Notes: generated from the letters alone by a model not told the origin. A stretch of 64,000 nt of DNA from Capitella teleta (GCA_000328365.1 KB308011.1:57562-121561), one strand, 5' to 3'. Positions 35,001-49,408 are shown, counted from the stretch's first letter. Translations and numbers: made by a program.

Positions 35001-36033
35001 TCTGGCTTCGATTTCATGCGAATCCAAACCGAATCGTAGCCACCAGGGAATTCTTTTACATCGATCACCAGTCTGTTGCGTGCTGTCGAGTATATATGAA
35101 CTTTGACCTATGGAAGAATATCCATAGATATTCATAGCTATATTATGAGAACACGGATAACTCACCTGCAATTTGTTTCCATCGTGCAAAGTGAGTATGA
35201 ATTCGTAACCATCTTCTTTTACGTAATAATATCCGAGACCGAGCTTCTCTTTCAGTTCGCTGTTGCCGATGTAAACGATTGGGGAGTTCTTCGTGTGAGA
35301 GAGAACCTGCAATAAAATAAAATATTAACAATCAATTTACTAATTACCCTCATCTCGAGAATACCACAATATGGATAGGATATAAGCCGACGACATTCAT
35401 AAGTAGCAAAGCTACAAATCAGATTTAATGGAAAGCTAAATAATCAATCCGAATCGCGTCTCAGAAAAACAAAACATGCGATTTCTAATTACAGCCCGCT
35501 TCAGAGAATTGGTAAACATTGTAAATCTGTGCACCGGCCGTAATTAAAATGCAGACACAAAGATTAAAATGTTGAAATTGAATTAACACAATATGATATA
35601 TATGTACCATCATGTGCTTATAATTATAACACATGTTGGTACATTTGTTCAAATAAATCAAAGTTTATTAACCGCCGGATAACAGTTGTACATTAATTGA
35701 TAATGAAATAAATGAATAAGAAATAAAAATAATTCTTTAATCTTAAATAGTTAAAAGTAAATTATTAATAAAAACGCTAGGAAGATATACATTTACATAC
35801 AGATAACAAAACAGATGAATCATCTAATTATTAATAATAATAATTAACAAAATAACAAATCACAATGCTATACTCACTTCCTGATCTGCAACAATGACTT
35901 TAAATTCGTTCTCTCCATCAATTTTCAGCTGAAATCCTGTCGGCGGATTCGAAGTCGAGTAACCAAGCACGTTGCCATGGAGATGGCAAAATACCCACGC
36001 TACAAATCCAACAGAAAAGCGAGCACCTCTCAT
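32016..36033 (-). CDS. GH31 protein, sulfoquinovosidase-like, secreted, probable pseudoenzyme; 10 exons
   Basis: Exons in reading order: 35878-36033, 35166-35306, 34918-35107, 33641-33945, 33504-33585, 33246-33446, 32982-33197, 32672-32791, 32542-32616 and 32016-32488. Phases agree and give 652 residues (bacterial YihQ has 678). The start at 36033 is chosen for its signal peptide (RFSVGFVAWVFCHLHGNVLG); an in-frame Met at 36072 is an alternative. Matches to YihQ as I recall it run along the whole protein: IFGGGAQYEAADLKGRAIPI, HEI-x-W/F-x-P, DDEMIIRRAELAAF, GFPLQRPLYVHYD, FLFGEDLLVAPV and PLGKMPVFYRKES. The nucleophile segment, WMADFGE in YihQ, reads WYIETANG here. The acid/base segment WGGDQ reads WIDGDD. 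The Arg/Trp loop that reads sulfonate (DWRWN) is shortened. Catalysis on sulfoquinovose is therefore doubtful. SITS-binding-like GH31 proteins are an alternative relation. Confidence 0.88.
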
Positions 36034-37080
<1,047 letters not shown>

Positions 37081-37229
37081 GTCATGATTATTGACATGCT
37101 GAACGTGGAATGTCCATGCAGTACAAACGAATACATCATGGCTTCTTCGTTCGCACAAAAGGTGTTAATTTTATAATAATAATAATTTTATTCAATCACA
37201 ACATAAAAGGTGCAAAAATAAACGTAGTG

Positions 37230-38097
37230 NNNNNNNNNNNNNNNNNNNNNNNNNNNNNNNNNNNNNNNNNNNNNNNNNNNNNNNNNNNNNNNNNNNNNNN
37301 NNNNNNNNNNNNNNNNNNNNNNNNNNNNNNNNNNNNNNNNNNNNNNNNNNNNNNNNNNNNNNNNNNNNNNNNNNNNNNNNNNNNNNNNNNNNNNNNNNNN
37401 NNNNNNNNNNNNNNNNNNNNNNNNNNNNNNNNNNNNNNNNNNNNNNNNNNNNNNNNNNNNNNNNNNNNNNNNNNNNNNNNNNNNNNNNNNNNNNNNNNNN
37501 NNNNNNNNNNNNNNNNNNNNNNNNNNNNNNNNNNNNNNNNNNNNNNNNNNNNNNNNNNNNNNNNNNNNNNNNNNNNNNNNNNNNNNNNNNNNNNNNNNNN
37601 NNNNNNNNNNNNNNNNNNNNNNNNNNNNNNNNNNNNNNNNNNNNNNNNNNNNNNNNNNNNNNNNNNNNNNNNNNNNNNNNNNNNNNNNNNNNNNNNNNNN
37701 NNNNNNNNNNNNNNNNNNNNNNNNNNNNNNNNNNNNNNNNNNNNNNNNNNNNNNNNNNNNNNNNNNNNNNNNNNNNNNNNNNNNNNNNNNNNNNNNNNNN
37801 NNNNNNNNNNNNNNNNNNNNNNNNNNNNNNNNNNNNNNNNNNNNNNNNNNNNNNNNNNNNNNNNNNNNNNNNNNNNNNNNNNNNNNNNNNNNNNNNNNNN
37901 NNNNNNNNNNNNNNNNNNNNNNNNNNNNNNNNNNNNNNNNNNNNNNNNNNNNNNNNNNNNNNNNNNNNNNNNNNNNNNNNNNNNNNNNNNNNNNNNNNNN
38001 NNNNNNNNNNNNNNNNNNNNNNNNNNNNNNNNNNNNNNNNNNNNNNNNNNNNNNNNNNNNNNNNNNNNNNNNNNNNNNNNNNNNNNNNNNNNNNNNN
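37230..38097. other. Assembly gap, 868 N
   Basis: The gap is an odd length, so it was probably estimated from spanning reads or maps. It is framed by two different microsatellites, ATT on the left and TTATC on the right. Confidence 0.99.
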
Positions 38098-38232
38098 TCT
38101 TATCTTATCTTATCTTATCTTATCTTATCTTATCTTATCTTATCTTATCTTATCTTATCTTATCTTATCTTATCTTATCTTATCTTATCTTATCTTATCT
38201 TATCTTATCTTATCTTATCTTATCTTATCTTA
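38098..38232. repeat. (TTATC)n microsatellite, 26 or more units
   Basis: Near-perfect TCTTA pentamers run from the gap edge to 38232. The left end is hidden by the gap, so the true length is unknown. Confidence 0.97.
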
Positions 38233-38510
38233 TTTTATTGAGATAATGAGTCCATTTGTGATCCATTTATTATTATCCCTCTTTTTGGGCTTCTTCTTGA
38301 TTATCGGGAAGGATGATTCATAGTGTGTTGTAATTTTATTCAAGAACCTGGGATATGCATCACACGGATCGTTAGAGCTGATTATGTCCTGCCATGATTC
38401 ATTGATTATTAATAGTTTAAATTTTTCTATATTATTTTGTGTATAGGACCTAAATGATATTATCTTATCAGATATTATATTTGTGATACACATATCAAAT
38501 TATCAATCCT
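38230..38510 (-). mobile_element. LINE fragment (Jockey/CR1-type, segment before the reverse transcriptase)
   Basis: The minus-strand translation contains NIEKFKLLIINESWQDIISS, NDPCDAYPRFLNKI and NKWITNGLIISIK. This is the linker between endonuclease and reverse transcriptase in Jockey/CR1-like LINEs, where the family pattern is W-x-x-V..x-D..x-Y-x-x-F followed by KPWIT-x-x-L-x-x-SI. The fragment runs directly into the TTATC array on its 3' side, so the reverse transcriptase is deleted or lies in the gap. It is a truncated, inactive copy. Confidence 0.65.
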
Positions 38511-41500
38511 ACTTTATGCTTTATGCAGATGGTTATCTTGACATTTATATTTGTCTGTATTTTTTTTTTTTCTTTTCCGGATAAACCCTCTCACACAGAG
38601 AAGTTTCGTTTTAATGTTTTCTCATCGTATGCAATTATTGCACTCTTAAGAAGGGATTCTGTCTTCAACTCACCAATATATTATCATTCAATGCCATCAG
38701 TATGTAATTCAATATATTTGCTATCTTGACTGTAGCTGTTATGTGTTCCTCTTTATTTCCTTTAATATCAAAATTTGTATATAATTATTTCAGTGCTATG
38801 GAATTATTGGAAACCCAATCAATGAACTATGGAAATGAACAAGTTGATGAATTGACAAGCCATTATGAATTCATAAATGAATCATAAATATGACCTAGAA
38901 AATCTGTTTTAATCACTTAATAAACATTAATTAAAGACATACATTGGGGCGGTATTGCTAGTATCTGTATATAGGGCTATACAACACTATGAAATATCGC
39001 TACAAAGATGCAGGGGCAGCGAGTTGACTGGAGCTGCTGCGTTCGCCAATCTTGACCCTTGAGGCTACCACAGCAAAATTTGCTACAGAAAAGGAACGGA
39101 GGGAGGTATCTGGAAGAAAATGTCCTGCATGGATTCTAGCTGGTGCTTTGCTATGAATAGCCTTCCACGTAAGTTAGTAACTTATGCACTTGGGCGAACA
39201 ACAATGAAACGGTGCAATTACTGTATTACATGTTGGTGCTGAATCATGACGTGTTTTACGTGCATTACACCTGTGCCATCATTGAGCAGGAATTGCAATA
39301 CGACATTCACAACGATTAAAAAATAAATATGGCATACTTCGGGCAGAGCAGACTTATCTATTGTACCAGCTGTACCCGTCATGATAAATGTTGTCAATGC
39401 ATACTCGACCCTGTTATCATCAAATTGTCACGATGGATTTTTATTGTTTTGTGATAAGCAGAAGCAAGTTGTACAAGTGGGCAATCAGGCAGTCATAGAA
39501 CGTCACAATTGGCTAATGTTGATTAGAACGAACAAATACCAACATTCAAAATTAACCTCAATTCCTGCTAAATGCAATAATTACCCCAATTATCTTGACG
39601 ATATTTCGCGTACTCAAATGACAAGTTGACTGGAGTGATAATCTGCACAATTGCAGCATGACAAAGCTGATGAAAGGTAATATCCAGAAGTGTTTTGGAC
39701 GTGGAGTTGATCCAAGGTTCACAAACTACCAAAATCGGATACAGATACATCAACTATACAAAGCAAATGCGTCATCGAGCAGAAGAAACCAGGTCAACCG
39801 TGGATTGACCCCGTTCTGGGTGTCTTAGAGTGATAGCAAACCGATAGGACTGACGAATCCGACGAGCTTAGGGATAGGTCTGGTTTAACACAGCCGAATT
39901 TACTGAATGTGCGACAGGGGAAGAAATTAGATCTCAATCTTGTGTCGCAAAATTGCGCGATAAATTCAACCGTGAAATTTTGGTGTGTGAGTTGAAGGAC
40001 AAGGGTCGGAGAGTACACAATAATCTTGAAAGTTTTAATTTTGGGCCCTTATCATTTGTTTCTCCAGTTAAACCAGGTAAATTCCGTTTGTCTTCTTGCA
40101 TAATATGTTGGAATAACCAAAGAGATGAGTTTCTTTTCATATGAGAGCAGCAATTAATGCATGTACTTTTATGCTTTGTTGCACAAAGCTAAGCGCTAAA
40201 TTTGTTTTTCTTTTCTTGTGAGTACGTTGTCATAATATTATGCTGGCTTGATTAATTAATCGTTGGAAGTTGGGATGGATAGATATTTGACCTTTGACCT
40301 ATTTATTTCTATTGGACTCGCTGAATTACACGTTTCATCAATATGCGAAATCGACTATATATCGACTAGTTATTTTAACACCTAATGACTTGCATACTAA
40401 CATGATATTTTATACACCGACGAGTTGCGCGTAGTTTTGCATAGCACAGGGTCGCTGAAATTTCATGACTGCAACCGACTTGAGCCAAATATAGCTTCGT
40501 AATCTACTTTGATAACACTTGATGACACTTCATGACTGCGTAATAGAGGCGTTAACCACATGCATTACCCTTTATAATCTCAATAGGCCATCGACAATTA
40601 ATCCGTTAATAAAACACAATGCACCCACAAAGTGCATGAAACACTACGCCCTTAATCCACAGAACAAAGACAACATGCGATATCACGTACAGAACTGTCG
40701 GCACACAACACTGGCACTCAAAACCACGCCAGCAACCCAATTCACGTGACCTCAGTGTGGCCTCGTTCTGTGGACAGTCTGGACGTCACGTGATAAATAT
40801 TATGACGTCACACTGAATCTCAACATGGAACACTGCATGCAAAGCGATTGAAGTGCATGCTAATTGACTGAATATACAAGTAAACGTATGTTAAACATAC
40901 CTCATATTCAACTCTATATCATCGACGATGCATACTCACACTGAGTATTTCATTGAAAACACTTTAATTGTTATATGTGACTTTATATCATGACTTTGCT
41001 CGCGATTTGAAGAAATTATCAAGGGAAGCCCTTTCCATAATAAATGCTAATAATTTGCTAATAATGAATAATAATCCAGGTATCTGGGATACAAACAGGA
41101 TATCCGATATCCGGAAATTGAACCATGAAATTTGTTACGTTGTTTTATTGTTGTCAATAAAAAGGTATAACAACTTCAAAGACGCGGCTTATTGGCTGTT
41201 TTATTTATATGCTGATTATCACCAATAATTCAGCTGTCCTTTGCCAGTTGGGTGTGCTTTCATGTCACCTCCTGAGTCACTGTCGTTCAAGGTGGGTGGC
41301 TTATCGAGTGGTTCATACAAAGTGAGGTGCAGCAGCGACAAGAGGGGAACGACTATTCTCAACGGTGTCGACACTCCGAACGAAGCATTTCAGCTCTGCT
41401 AATTGCTTTTTGAGAGAGACGATGTCTGCAACTATCGCAGCCAGATTAATGTTTTCAATGCCTAACATTGGCAATTTTGTCAAATTGACAGCGACACAAC

Positions 41501-42559
41501 AATTAAGGGACATCAGTGCCCATCTCATGCACCGATTGTAAAATATCTGTCATGTCAGACCGGGCTTTTTGAGGTCCTTTGCGGGGACGCAAGCGCTCAA
41601 GATCTGATCGAGATTGACTGCATGCGTTATGTAACAGCTCCTTTGCATGTTCAATTTATTTGGATACATAGTTTAATGAAAAAAACAATCTCTTTCTGTC
41701 TCTCTTTCTCTCAACCAATATACAGAAAAAACACTGATCTTAAAATTAAAATAATACGTTTTTTTCTGAAATTTTAGTATCCTTTTGACAAGTACTCGTC
41801 CTGTGAAATGTAATGCATTCTACAGAGAATTAGTAGTATTTTATGTAGGCTGACTTACAATGGAGAACGTTATGATTACCATTAAGCGAGAGCCATAACG
41901 CACCGGAACTTCAGAGACTACCGCCAAAAGCCAATCTCGCGAGCATATTTTCAGAGCTGAATTCCTATTCGATGCTCCATCTGTATTAATCCACATCATT
42001 GAAACAAACATTTGCATGTGTTGAGCTTAGGTGCAAGCAAGACAGTTTTACGAGGGTTGTTTGAAAAGATCTCGGTCACAGAACGCGCACCTCACACACT
42101 TTTTGAAGATCAAAGCAGTTCATCACGCTGGCAAGCAATCACACTCGAACAAGACAACCAGAGCTGCTTTTAAGGGATATACATTTTGCCACGGATAGCT
42201 TTGAAATTCCTGCTGAAATATTTAATCATGGGATAATGCAGCCATCCACCTGCCTGATTTGTGCTTGCAGATACCAGCTTGGAAACAGTTGAATTTGATT
42301 CCAATGTCACCCACTTGATGCAACGTAGTTAGCAATTCCTTTAACGACCGCCATCGCCAATGCAAACAATACTGAATGACATCGCCGGTATACATGAATA
42401 CGCATGAATACATCTACATGAATACGCTGAGCACATTGACTCATAACTGGCGATCAACAGACTGTTTTAGCGGATATTTGGCTGGCCGTTTACCTGCTAA
42501 AACTACCGGCGCAATGAATCAGAGCGGGTCATATAAACCACTCACAACCGACAGCTTTA
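38511..42559. other. Repeat-rich spacer
   Basis: No host gene is recognised. A minus-strand frame at 41313-41528 has IENINLAAIVADIVSLKKQL followed by AELKCFVRSV, a short amphipathic helix of the kind seen in uncharacterised repeat-encoded proteins. GTTATGATT-type motifs occur at 41868 and 41893. Confidence 0.4.
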
Positions 42560-44165
42560 CTTTTCTCTTCGGAGTACCACCATTAACAACTTTGTTTTAC
42601 CGACAATAAAGCCAAAATAATCATCCTGAGGGTTCCATAACACAACGAGAGTTCTAATTGTGATGGGCAAATCATCCTGAGGGTCTAGAGTAGCGACATC
42701 CTTTGCCCACCCACAACGTGGTATACCACTCAAGAACACTCTGGTCATTCATTACTCACGAATTTCGTCAAACGAAAACCACCTTTGTCAAAAGTCTCTC
42801 TCAATCGTTCAATTAATTCTCTGCATTTAGTCACAGATTCGACGCTCTTAAGACAATCGTCTGCGTAGAAACTGTTAGTGAGTACTTAACTTCTTCATCG
42901 GCTGATCCTCGACCAACGTAAACGCTTGGTGACGACGTAGCGCAAAAATATGCACACACATCTGGTATTCTCAGATTTCACCGTCAAAGAACCAGAAAAA
43001 ATCTCAACAAATCACGATTTTCCTCGGAAACACGAATCTGGTAAAACATGGCTTCCAGATCGCCAACAAACGCTACTGGAGAAAAACGAAAACGAGTTAA
43101 CACACTAAACAAAGAGTTCGCCAAATCTGGTCCAGATAGCAAATGATCATTTACACACGTGCCCTGGTATCGCGCACTGCAATCAAAAACAACGCGCATC
43201 TTACGTTTCTGAGGGTGGTAAACACCAGGATGTGGTAAATACCATATCTTATGATCGGGATCAGTTCCTTCGGGCACTAATTCGCAATATCCCTTGTCAA
43301 TCAGTTTATTCATGAATACGTAATTATCACTCTTGTAAGACTCATAACATCCATTTTCTTAACTTGCCACATCAAAGCTTGATTTCGATTACATTGTATT
43401 TGCCAGGGAGACTGACCTATCGTGAATGGGAAAAGGCACAACATAATGACCATCAACGAAATCTATATGCTTCTCTACAAACTGCAAAAAGCGTTCATCC
43501 TCAACTGACAAACCTTTCTCATCTGGATGCACACTTGTAGCACCAGCGAAATCCAACTCTAGCGCTTTTACTGCGTCAAATGGGGCAACAGAATGACACT
43601 CAGTAACGGTGAGGTTGCAGGACACGGCATCACGTGATCCATCTGCGCCTTGAACAGACCAACCATGACGATATTCCACGGCAAAGTATGGGCTCCCTTC
43701 CACCGTTGCAACCTGCAAAGGCTCCAAAGCAAGCGAACAGTTGCATCCTACCAACAGACCAACGGATACATCATCATAATACTGAGGAATAATGTGCTGA
43801 AATGGAGCGAGTTTAGCGACATGAGCAATTTGCGACTTTCGAGCAATGTGGTTCGTATTTGTTGGAATATCCGGGCGAGTATACACTTTAGGGAGGGATA
43901 TTTCATTATCGCCATTGACCGATGAAACAAACAAACCATCTATGACAACGCAAGTCTCATCCGATGCACCATGCATCGTTGTCATACGAATACACGTTTC
44001 TTTACCTTTTGGTTTCAATTGAGTGAACAACTCTTCAGACATAAAACAACCACTACTTCCATTATCGAGAAAGCAGTAAGTTAAAACACTTTTATCAGAT
44101 CCGTTCTGTCAAATTACAACTGGCAAACTTGCATGGTAAACTCCAGATTGAGAACCCGTTTGAAT
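42560..44165 (-). mobile_element. BEL/Pao retrotransposon fossil, protease to reverse transcriptase
   Basis: On the minus strand, high to low coordinates, the parts are an aspartic-protease-like region with DNGSSG near 44060, a linker with VGLLVGCN and EYRHGWSVQG, and reverse transcriptase. The reverse transcriptase shows WYLPHPGVYHPQKRKMRVVF, DCSARYQGT, LLSGPDLANSL and VGDLEAMFYQIRVSEENRDL, followed by a palm region to about 42780. The Pao-type segment LWNPQDDYFGF is at about 42630. These are hallmarks of BEL/Pao and not of gypsy or copia. RNase H, integrase and LTRs were not seen. The copy is truncated and broken in several places, but its protein pattern is far better kept than the fragment at 2638-2871, so it is younger. 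Confidence 0.85.
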
Positions 44166-44312
44166 AATACGTTTTATGTATCAGCAAGTGATAAATCCAA
44201 CAACTCAAGTGATCGATTTATTCACACACAATAAGAGAATCGTTATATCTGCAGGGTTCACCGGTTCAATAGCCAAAGCAGAAAGAAAAAGAGAACATTA
44301 CGCAATAACTCA

Positions 44313-45383
44313 TCAGCGTACGTATGCCGTAGAAGCCGGTGGCCTTGACACAGGGACTTCAAGGTCAAACCAGGCAGGATTTCCAGAGAGGTTGGACTCT
44401 GCCCTTTCCCTCCTTGCTCGTTCCAGAGCCTCCTCCAAGGATCGAGGGAGGATGTCGCTCTCGGAGGAAATGGAGGGTCTTGGGGATACCTGGTTCTTTT
44501 TGCGATTCCTCTTCTTCATGAAAGTTGCTATTCCCGCCCCAGCTGCGAGAGCGACGCCGGCTGCGACAGCTGCTATTATTGGCCAACTTGGTTTCTTAGC
44601 TTCAGGTTCGGCCTGTGGGAAATCAAATGTACGATTGAAATGGTTATGTAAGCGAATGCGGAGACTGGGCTCTTTCTACTGCATGGTAATCCAATTAGAT
44701 AAATTAATGGGGTTAGGAATTGGTGATAAATGGACTCTGACTACTTAGTTGGTACATCAATGACCTCATACATGTTTTGCACACCCAGAAAATACCCCCT
44801 CCTTATTATTACGAGGCTCGGATAATAAATAATTAAGGAGTTACGTCACTCAAGGCTGGATTGCTAACATAACACTTAACGCTTATACGTAACCCTCTTA
44901 ATCGTACATTTGATTCCCGCAGCCGAAACCGGAAGCTAAGAAGCCAAGTTGACCAATAATAACAATGAGACATTAACGTAGATGGCTCATGTGAATATAT
45001 CGCTAAATATACTGCATAAGTGTTTTCAAAAATGAAGTGATTTTCCCGTCTGAGGAACCCAAAAGATAACTTCATCGATTCATTTGCTTATCTCTTCTCC
45101 TCACCGTTATGCTGACATGTTGTTCCTTCGCGTATACGTATACGTATACGTAAGCCTCTTATGCAATCCCCGAAATTCAAACTGTATTATGTATTTACTC
45201 AGTAATCCGTAGGTGGCGTTCAGGACAGAAAGGTCAATCGATTGGTGTTATTAGTCAGTGGACGATCAATTCCTTATTCCTTTTATATTCAGTTTGTACC
45301 TCGTTTTGTTGCAGAGCGGCGGCCTGTGCTGCTGGCTCAGTGGTGTACGTTGCTTCCGTTGTCAGGTCACGTGATGCGGTCGT
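44313..45383 (-). CDS. Single-pass membrane protein, last two exons
   Basis: The terminal exon 44313-44612 (acceptor CCCACAG) starts AEPEAKKPSW, then has an Ala/Gly-rich membrane helix (PIIAAVAAGVALAAGAGIA) and a stop-transfer run MKKRNRKK. A 60-residue acidic/basic cytosolic tail ends at the stop. A candidate preceding exon at 45300-45383 (TTASRDLTTEATYTTEPAAQ, then AAALQQNE) has clean splice sites and phase 0 at both ends. Its Thr/Ala-rich composition suits an extracellular stalk. The orientation fits a type I membrane protein. The ectodomain exons were not found, so the family is unknown. Confidence is higher for the terminal exon than for the stalk exon. Confidence 0.45.
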
Positions 45384-48300
45384 CTTTAATAACAGGCAAA
45401 TCAAACACACTTCTTCTGCATCTTCGCATTGGACTGGAGAATGAAATGGAATTTCATAATCATGTAATGATGAAATGAATTAAAACAATTCAGGAATGCT
45501 AAGCAGTTTCGAGTTTACTTCGGAAATATTGGATTAGAATTATTATGTGTGTTAAAAACCTATAACCTATAACCTATAACCTATAGCCTGTAGCCTGAGT
45601 GTTAAAGGAAGGCAGCTTCAAGTATTTTTGTCCACTGTTCAAATAACATTGATTGGCGAAACTGACATTTGGTAAACACAGGTATTATTCCAATTTCCCT
45701 GTGGGTTCGTTATGAGTGGTGACGTATCACACACAAGTGCTCCATGAATCAACTAGAATCACCAATGATAAGTCACTAACTTGAATACCGAGTTATTCCA
45801 GCGTGATACTAATTAATACACGCTGTAATTAGCATTAAACACTATTTTAGAGATGACATATATTTGTGAATTCAGGTTCTCATAAGCTCATGATTTATAT
45901 TCTTATAATTATAATAATGATTTCTTGACGTTTTAGTTGTTTTAGTGCGGGACAGAAGGTCGGGAATTCTTCTTCTTGCAAACAATCCTATGTGGCTTGT
46001 CCACATTTCTAATTGAAACATTGAGAGATGGGGGAGGGGGGCGCTGATCCGCTAGCTGCTCTTTGGGTACAAGGTGCGATACATGTTTACATCGAAAATT
46101 AAACTATTGTGAGTCAATTTAACTCATTTCGATGCCTCTTCTGATAAAGAAGACACTGTTTTCAACATTTTTAATTTATCTGGTTCCAGGATTTCTGAGT
46201 TGATAAACGAGAAGTTTGAAATATCCGACATGGACACTATTCAGGAGCAATTTTCTACCTGTGGTATGCATGTATTATATAAAGATGTTTTCGATATCTT
46301 TACCTAAATTCACTTATAATCAGTCACACACACATATCCGTCCTGTTAATTTTAAGGTTGCGGCAATAAATAATATTTCGATTATAGTCCCTGTGATTGG
46401 CATTAAAACAAAATCAGTACTCAGCATACGAGGCTACCCCATAATGTATACGCAAAGTGCATGCGGTGATATAGTTCAGTAGTTAGATTAATTATAGATA
46501 CATTTGAGCAGTAATTGTTTTATCGAATCAATCTACATGATAATACCAACCTGTTATGAAGCAGATTGCAATTGGTATCCAGAAACACAAGCGCATGTTT
46601 CCAGCTGATTTGTCTCCTAAAAGACGCAATTTCTAGAATTGTCTTCGTGAGAGAATTATCACCGGAATACTGATGCAACGAAAATCTTGAAAATTGAGGC
46701 GGGATTACCCAGACGTTTGATCGACAAGCCTCTTGAACACTTACGCCGCTCGGGGACTGAGTTTGAATGTATAATTAAATTTAGTTATAGTTTTGTTTCT
46801 TAATCTTGTTTGTCGAAATGTGTGAGCCATCTTTAGTTTGTGAAGTCTTGAGTGTTTCAATCAATCAAAGTCAATCGAAGGTGAGTCCTGATCTTCTTTA
46901 ATGCCCGTATTCTCCCCTGAGTTACTGATTGGCCACTTGCAGGCGTACAATTTGATGTGCATGAATAGCTCAATTTTCAATCCTCGTTGAAATAAACATG
47001 TCTCAATGGGTCTAAGGTCTTCCCAAGTACAGATAAATTTCATGCTTTTCAAAATTTCATCATTCGGCGTCATTTCATTGTCAATCAGTGTGATATTTAA
47101 TTTCCGAAGCTTTCGGGTAAAAACCCCTCGACGTGACATCGGTCACTACACTCTGCCCTTGAACAAAATTGATTAAATTCATGAGGTATGAAAGTTGCGA
47201 CACAAAGAATATTGGAAAGAAAAAAAAAACCATATTATTCTCAGCGCCTTTTTCAGCACACCTTTTGTTGCCATGGCTTCACCATAATAGTATAATTAGT
47301 ATACTCACATTCATAATTTCACATAATAAGTATTGAATATTTATAAGTCATTCATTACTATATCTTTTATTTGACATACAATAAATACTCAATTATTACC
47401 GTAGCGACGAGGTGAACCGATTTCGTATAACGCTGACTTGTTCACTATGCATATGTATAATGTTGTTAACAAACATAAAACCAGTTCAAGTGTGATTCAA
47501 CAGACATTTGTGATCTTAATTTAGATTTAAGATCTTATAATAAAGCGATTGATTATTGATTGAGGGTGCTAGCTATCGTCTGCGTGGCGCTCAACGCCGT
47601 GGTTTTCGGGGCCGAGAGGGAGAGTGGAAAGGTCCCAGGACCATGGTACGCTGCATCATAATCCAATGACATTTCCAAGATCATTATAATCTGATTGCTG
47701 TTGCTTATCGGTGAGTTCAACTTAATGCTCGACAGTGCAAAGTATCAGGATGTGGTCCAGCGTGTCAAATGCAGCTGATAAATCCAAGAATACAAGGATT
47801 GCACTCCATCTCTACCAATACCAGTCATTAAGTCATTATGCATTGGGGTTGTCTATGGCTGTACTTTGCTGGAGCAGTAACTGGGGCTTTCGAAGCGACT
47901 TAGGTCGGCAAGGGAGTTGGGTTAAATTGTCCCGGCTATGACTCAGGACATTCGAAACTGTGGGTGAAAAAAAAAAAAAAAAAAAAGTGTGGGAACATAT
48001 TTTTTCATTTGTGGCAACAGTATTTGAATGGTAATATAATGTATTGACTCACGGAAAGGGAAAATAAAAATGACAATTCAAGTCCAGATGCCAATGTATT
48101 ATATAAGAACTGTTCACAATAACGAATTAAACCGCTCAGCGAAACTGTCAGCAAACCAGCCTCGCGTACCTGAGTGAGTTTAGTCACCAAACAATGCCTA
48201 ATGACCGCATTGAAAGGGACAATTATTTGCAAGCTTAACAGCAGAAGCACAACATAACTTCCTTTAGGTTTACTGCATGTCGGCATACGGGACAAGCCCC

Positions 48301-49408
48301 TGAAACATGCGCCATACTTCTGTGCATGTGCATATCGAGGAAGCCACCCTAGGCAGCAGGACTGAAGTAAGCGATTCTTTAACCTTGTGTGTTTTAATCG
48401 CAACCTCGATAGAGAAAACCTGCCCTTGCGCCTGATCTTACTGCGCCTGATCAAACCGCAAACGGTTAAAACAAACAAACAAACAAACAAACAAACAAAC
48501 AAACAAACAAACAAACAAACAAAACAAACAAACCAAAACTACGCAATGCAATCGCACTAAGAAGATAAAAAGACATTATCCAGACTTTGCTGACATCATT
48601 TACTAAAACGCTAAAATAAATTAATGCTCATGTTTACTTAATTTTTGATTCTTTTTATCTGCTTTTGAATTGATGAATGCCTGACCACCAAGTCAGGGCT
48701 TTTTAGTCTGAACTGAAAAACCTTATCAGGAATAACGGACGATCTCGCACCTGGCCCCAATCTGCATTGAACGTGAAACAGATTTCTCTTCATGGTGAAT
48801 AAACAAGCAGAGATGAACCGGCGACTCCACTTAACAATGCACTGTAATTAGCTGTTCACCTCCCTTTGAAGCTTAATTAAGTCCTCCCTTAATTACCTTT
48901 GAAGTCTCGTGACCTTTTCTTATCTCTCTGAAATTGCTGATTGTAAAGATCACAAAGATCCTGTTAATCGTTTCATATGCGTATAAACAATAAACAATAA
49001 ACAATGTAAAGTATAAACAATAAACAATGCGATAACAAAGGAAGCCGTTTATAATGGGGCAGCGCATATTTGCTTCGCACATAGAGTCGTACTCATAATG
49101 TGAGTGGGTCAAGTCGTACCGTTCCTGCGTCCCTAATATAACTGCAAGGAAAACCCCAAATCCGCAAGAGATGCTGGGATGCGGTTTGGTCTCGCTGGTC
49201 CCTGGGTGAAACCTAAAATCGGCCAGTGTCTGCCGCCGATCTGTAAGACTGAGCGTTTTGATTTTATATTCTGAAGGAACCTTTAGAATCAACCAGAACA
49301 TTTTTTTTTTTTGCAATGGGGGTGAGGGTATACCCCTCTCACACTAAAAAGGGCGCTATGATTTTTTTTTAGTTTGTGTTTAAGACATTTGTCTATGAGC
49401 CTCTCACA
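45384..49408. other. Long spacer with simple repeats
   Basis: It holds four CCTATAA units at 45560-45590, poly-A tracts at 47970 and an (AAAC)n array at 48472-48535. A 169-codon minus-strand frame at 48005-48514 owes its start to the (AAAC)n array. No gene is supported. Confidence 0.4.
48472..48535. repeat. (AAAC)n microsatellite
   Basis: About 15 units of AAAC with one interruption near the right end. It encodes a spurious VCLF repeat on the minus strand. Confidence 0.95.

Noticed and set aside
37110-38246. 378-codon open frame on the plus strand
   Set aside because: It is open only because it passes through the N gap and the (TTATC)n array.
46861-47139. 92-codon minus-strand frame with a leucine-rich look (KLRKLNITLIDNEM)
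   Set aside because: Too short and irregular to call a leucine-rich repeat exon; no neighbouring exons were found.
48005-48514. 169-codon minus-strand frame starting with VCLF repeats
   Set aside because: Its start is the (AAAC)n microsatellite, and the rest has no family pattern or splice support. It may overlap an unclassified repeat.
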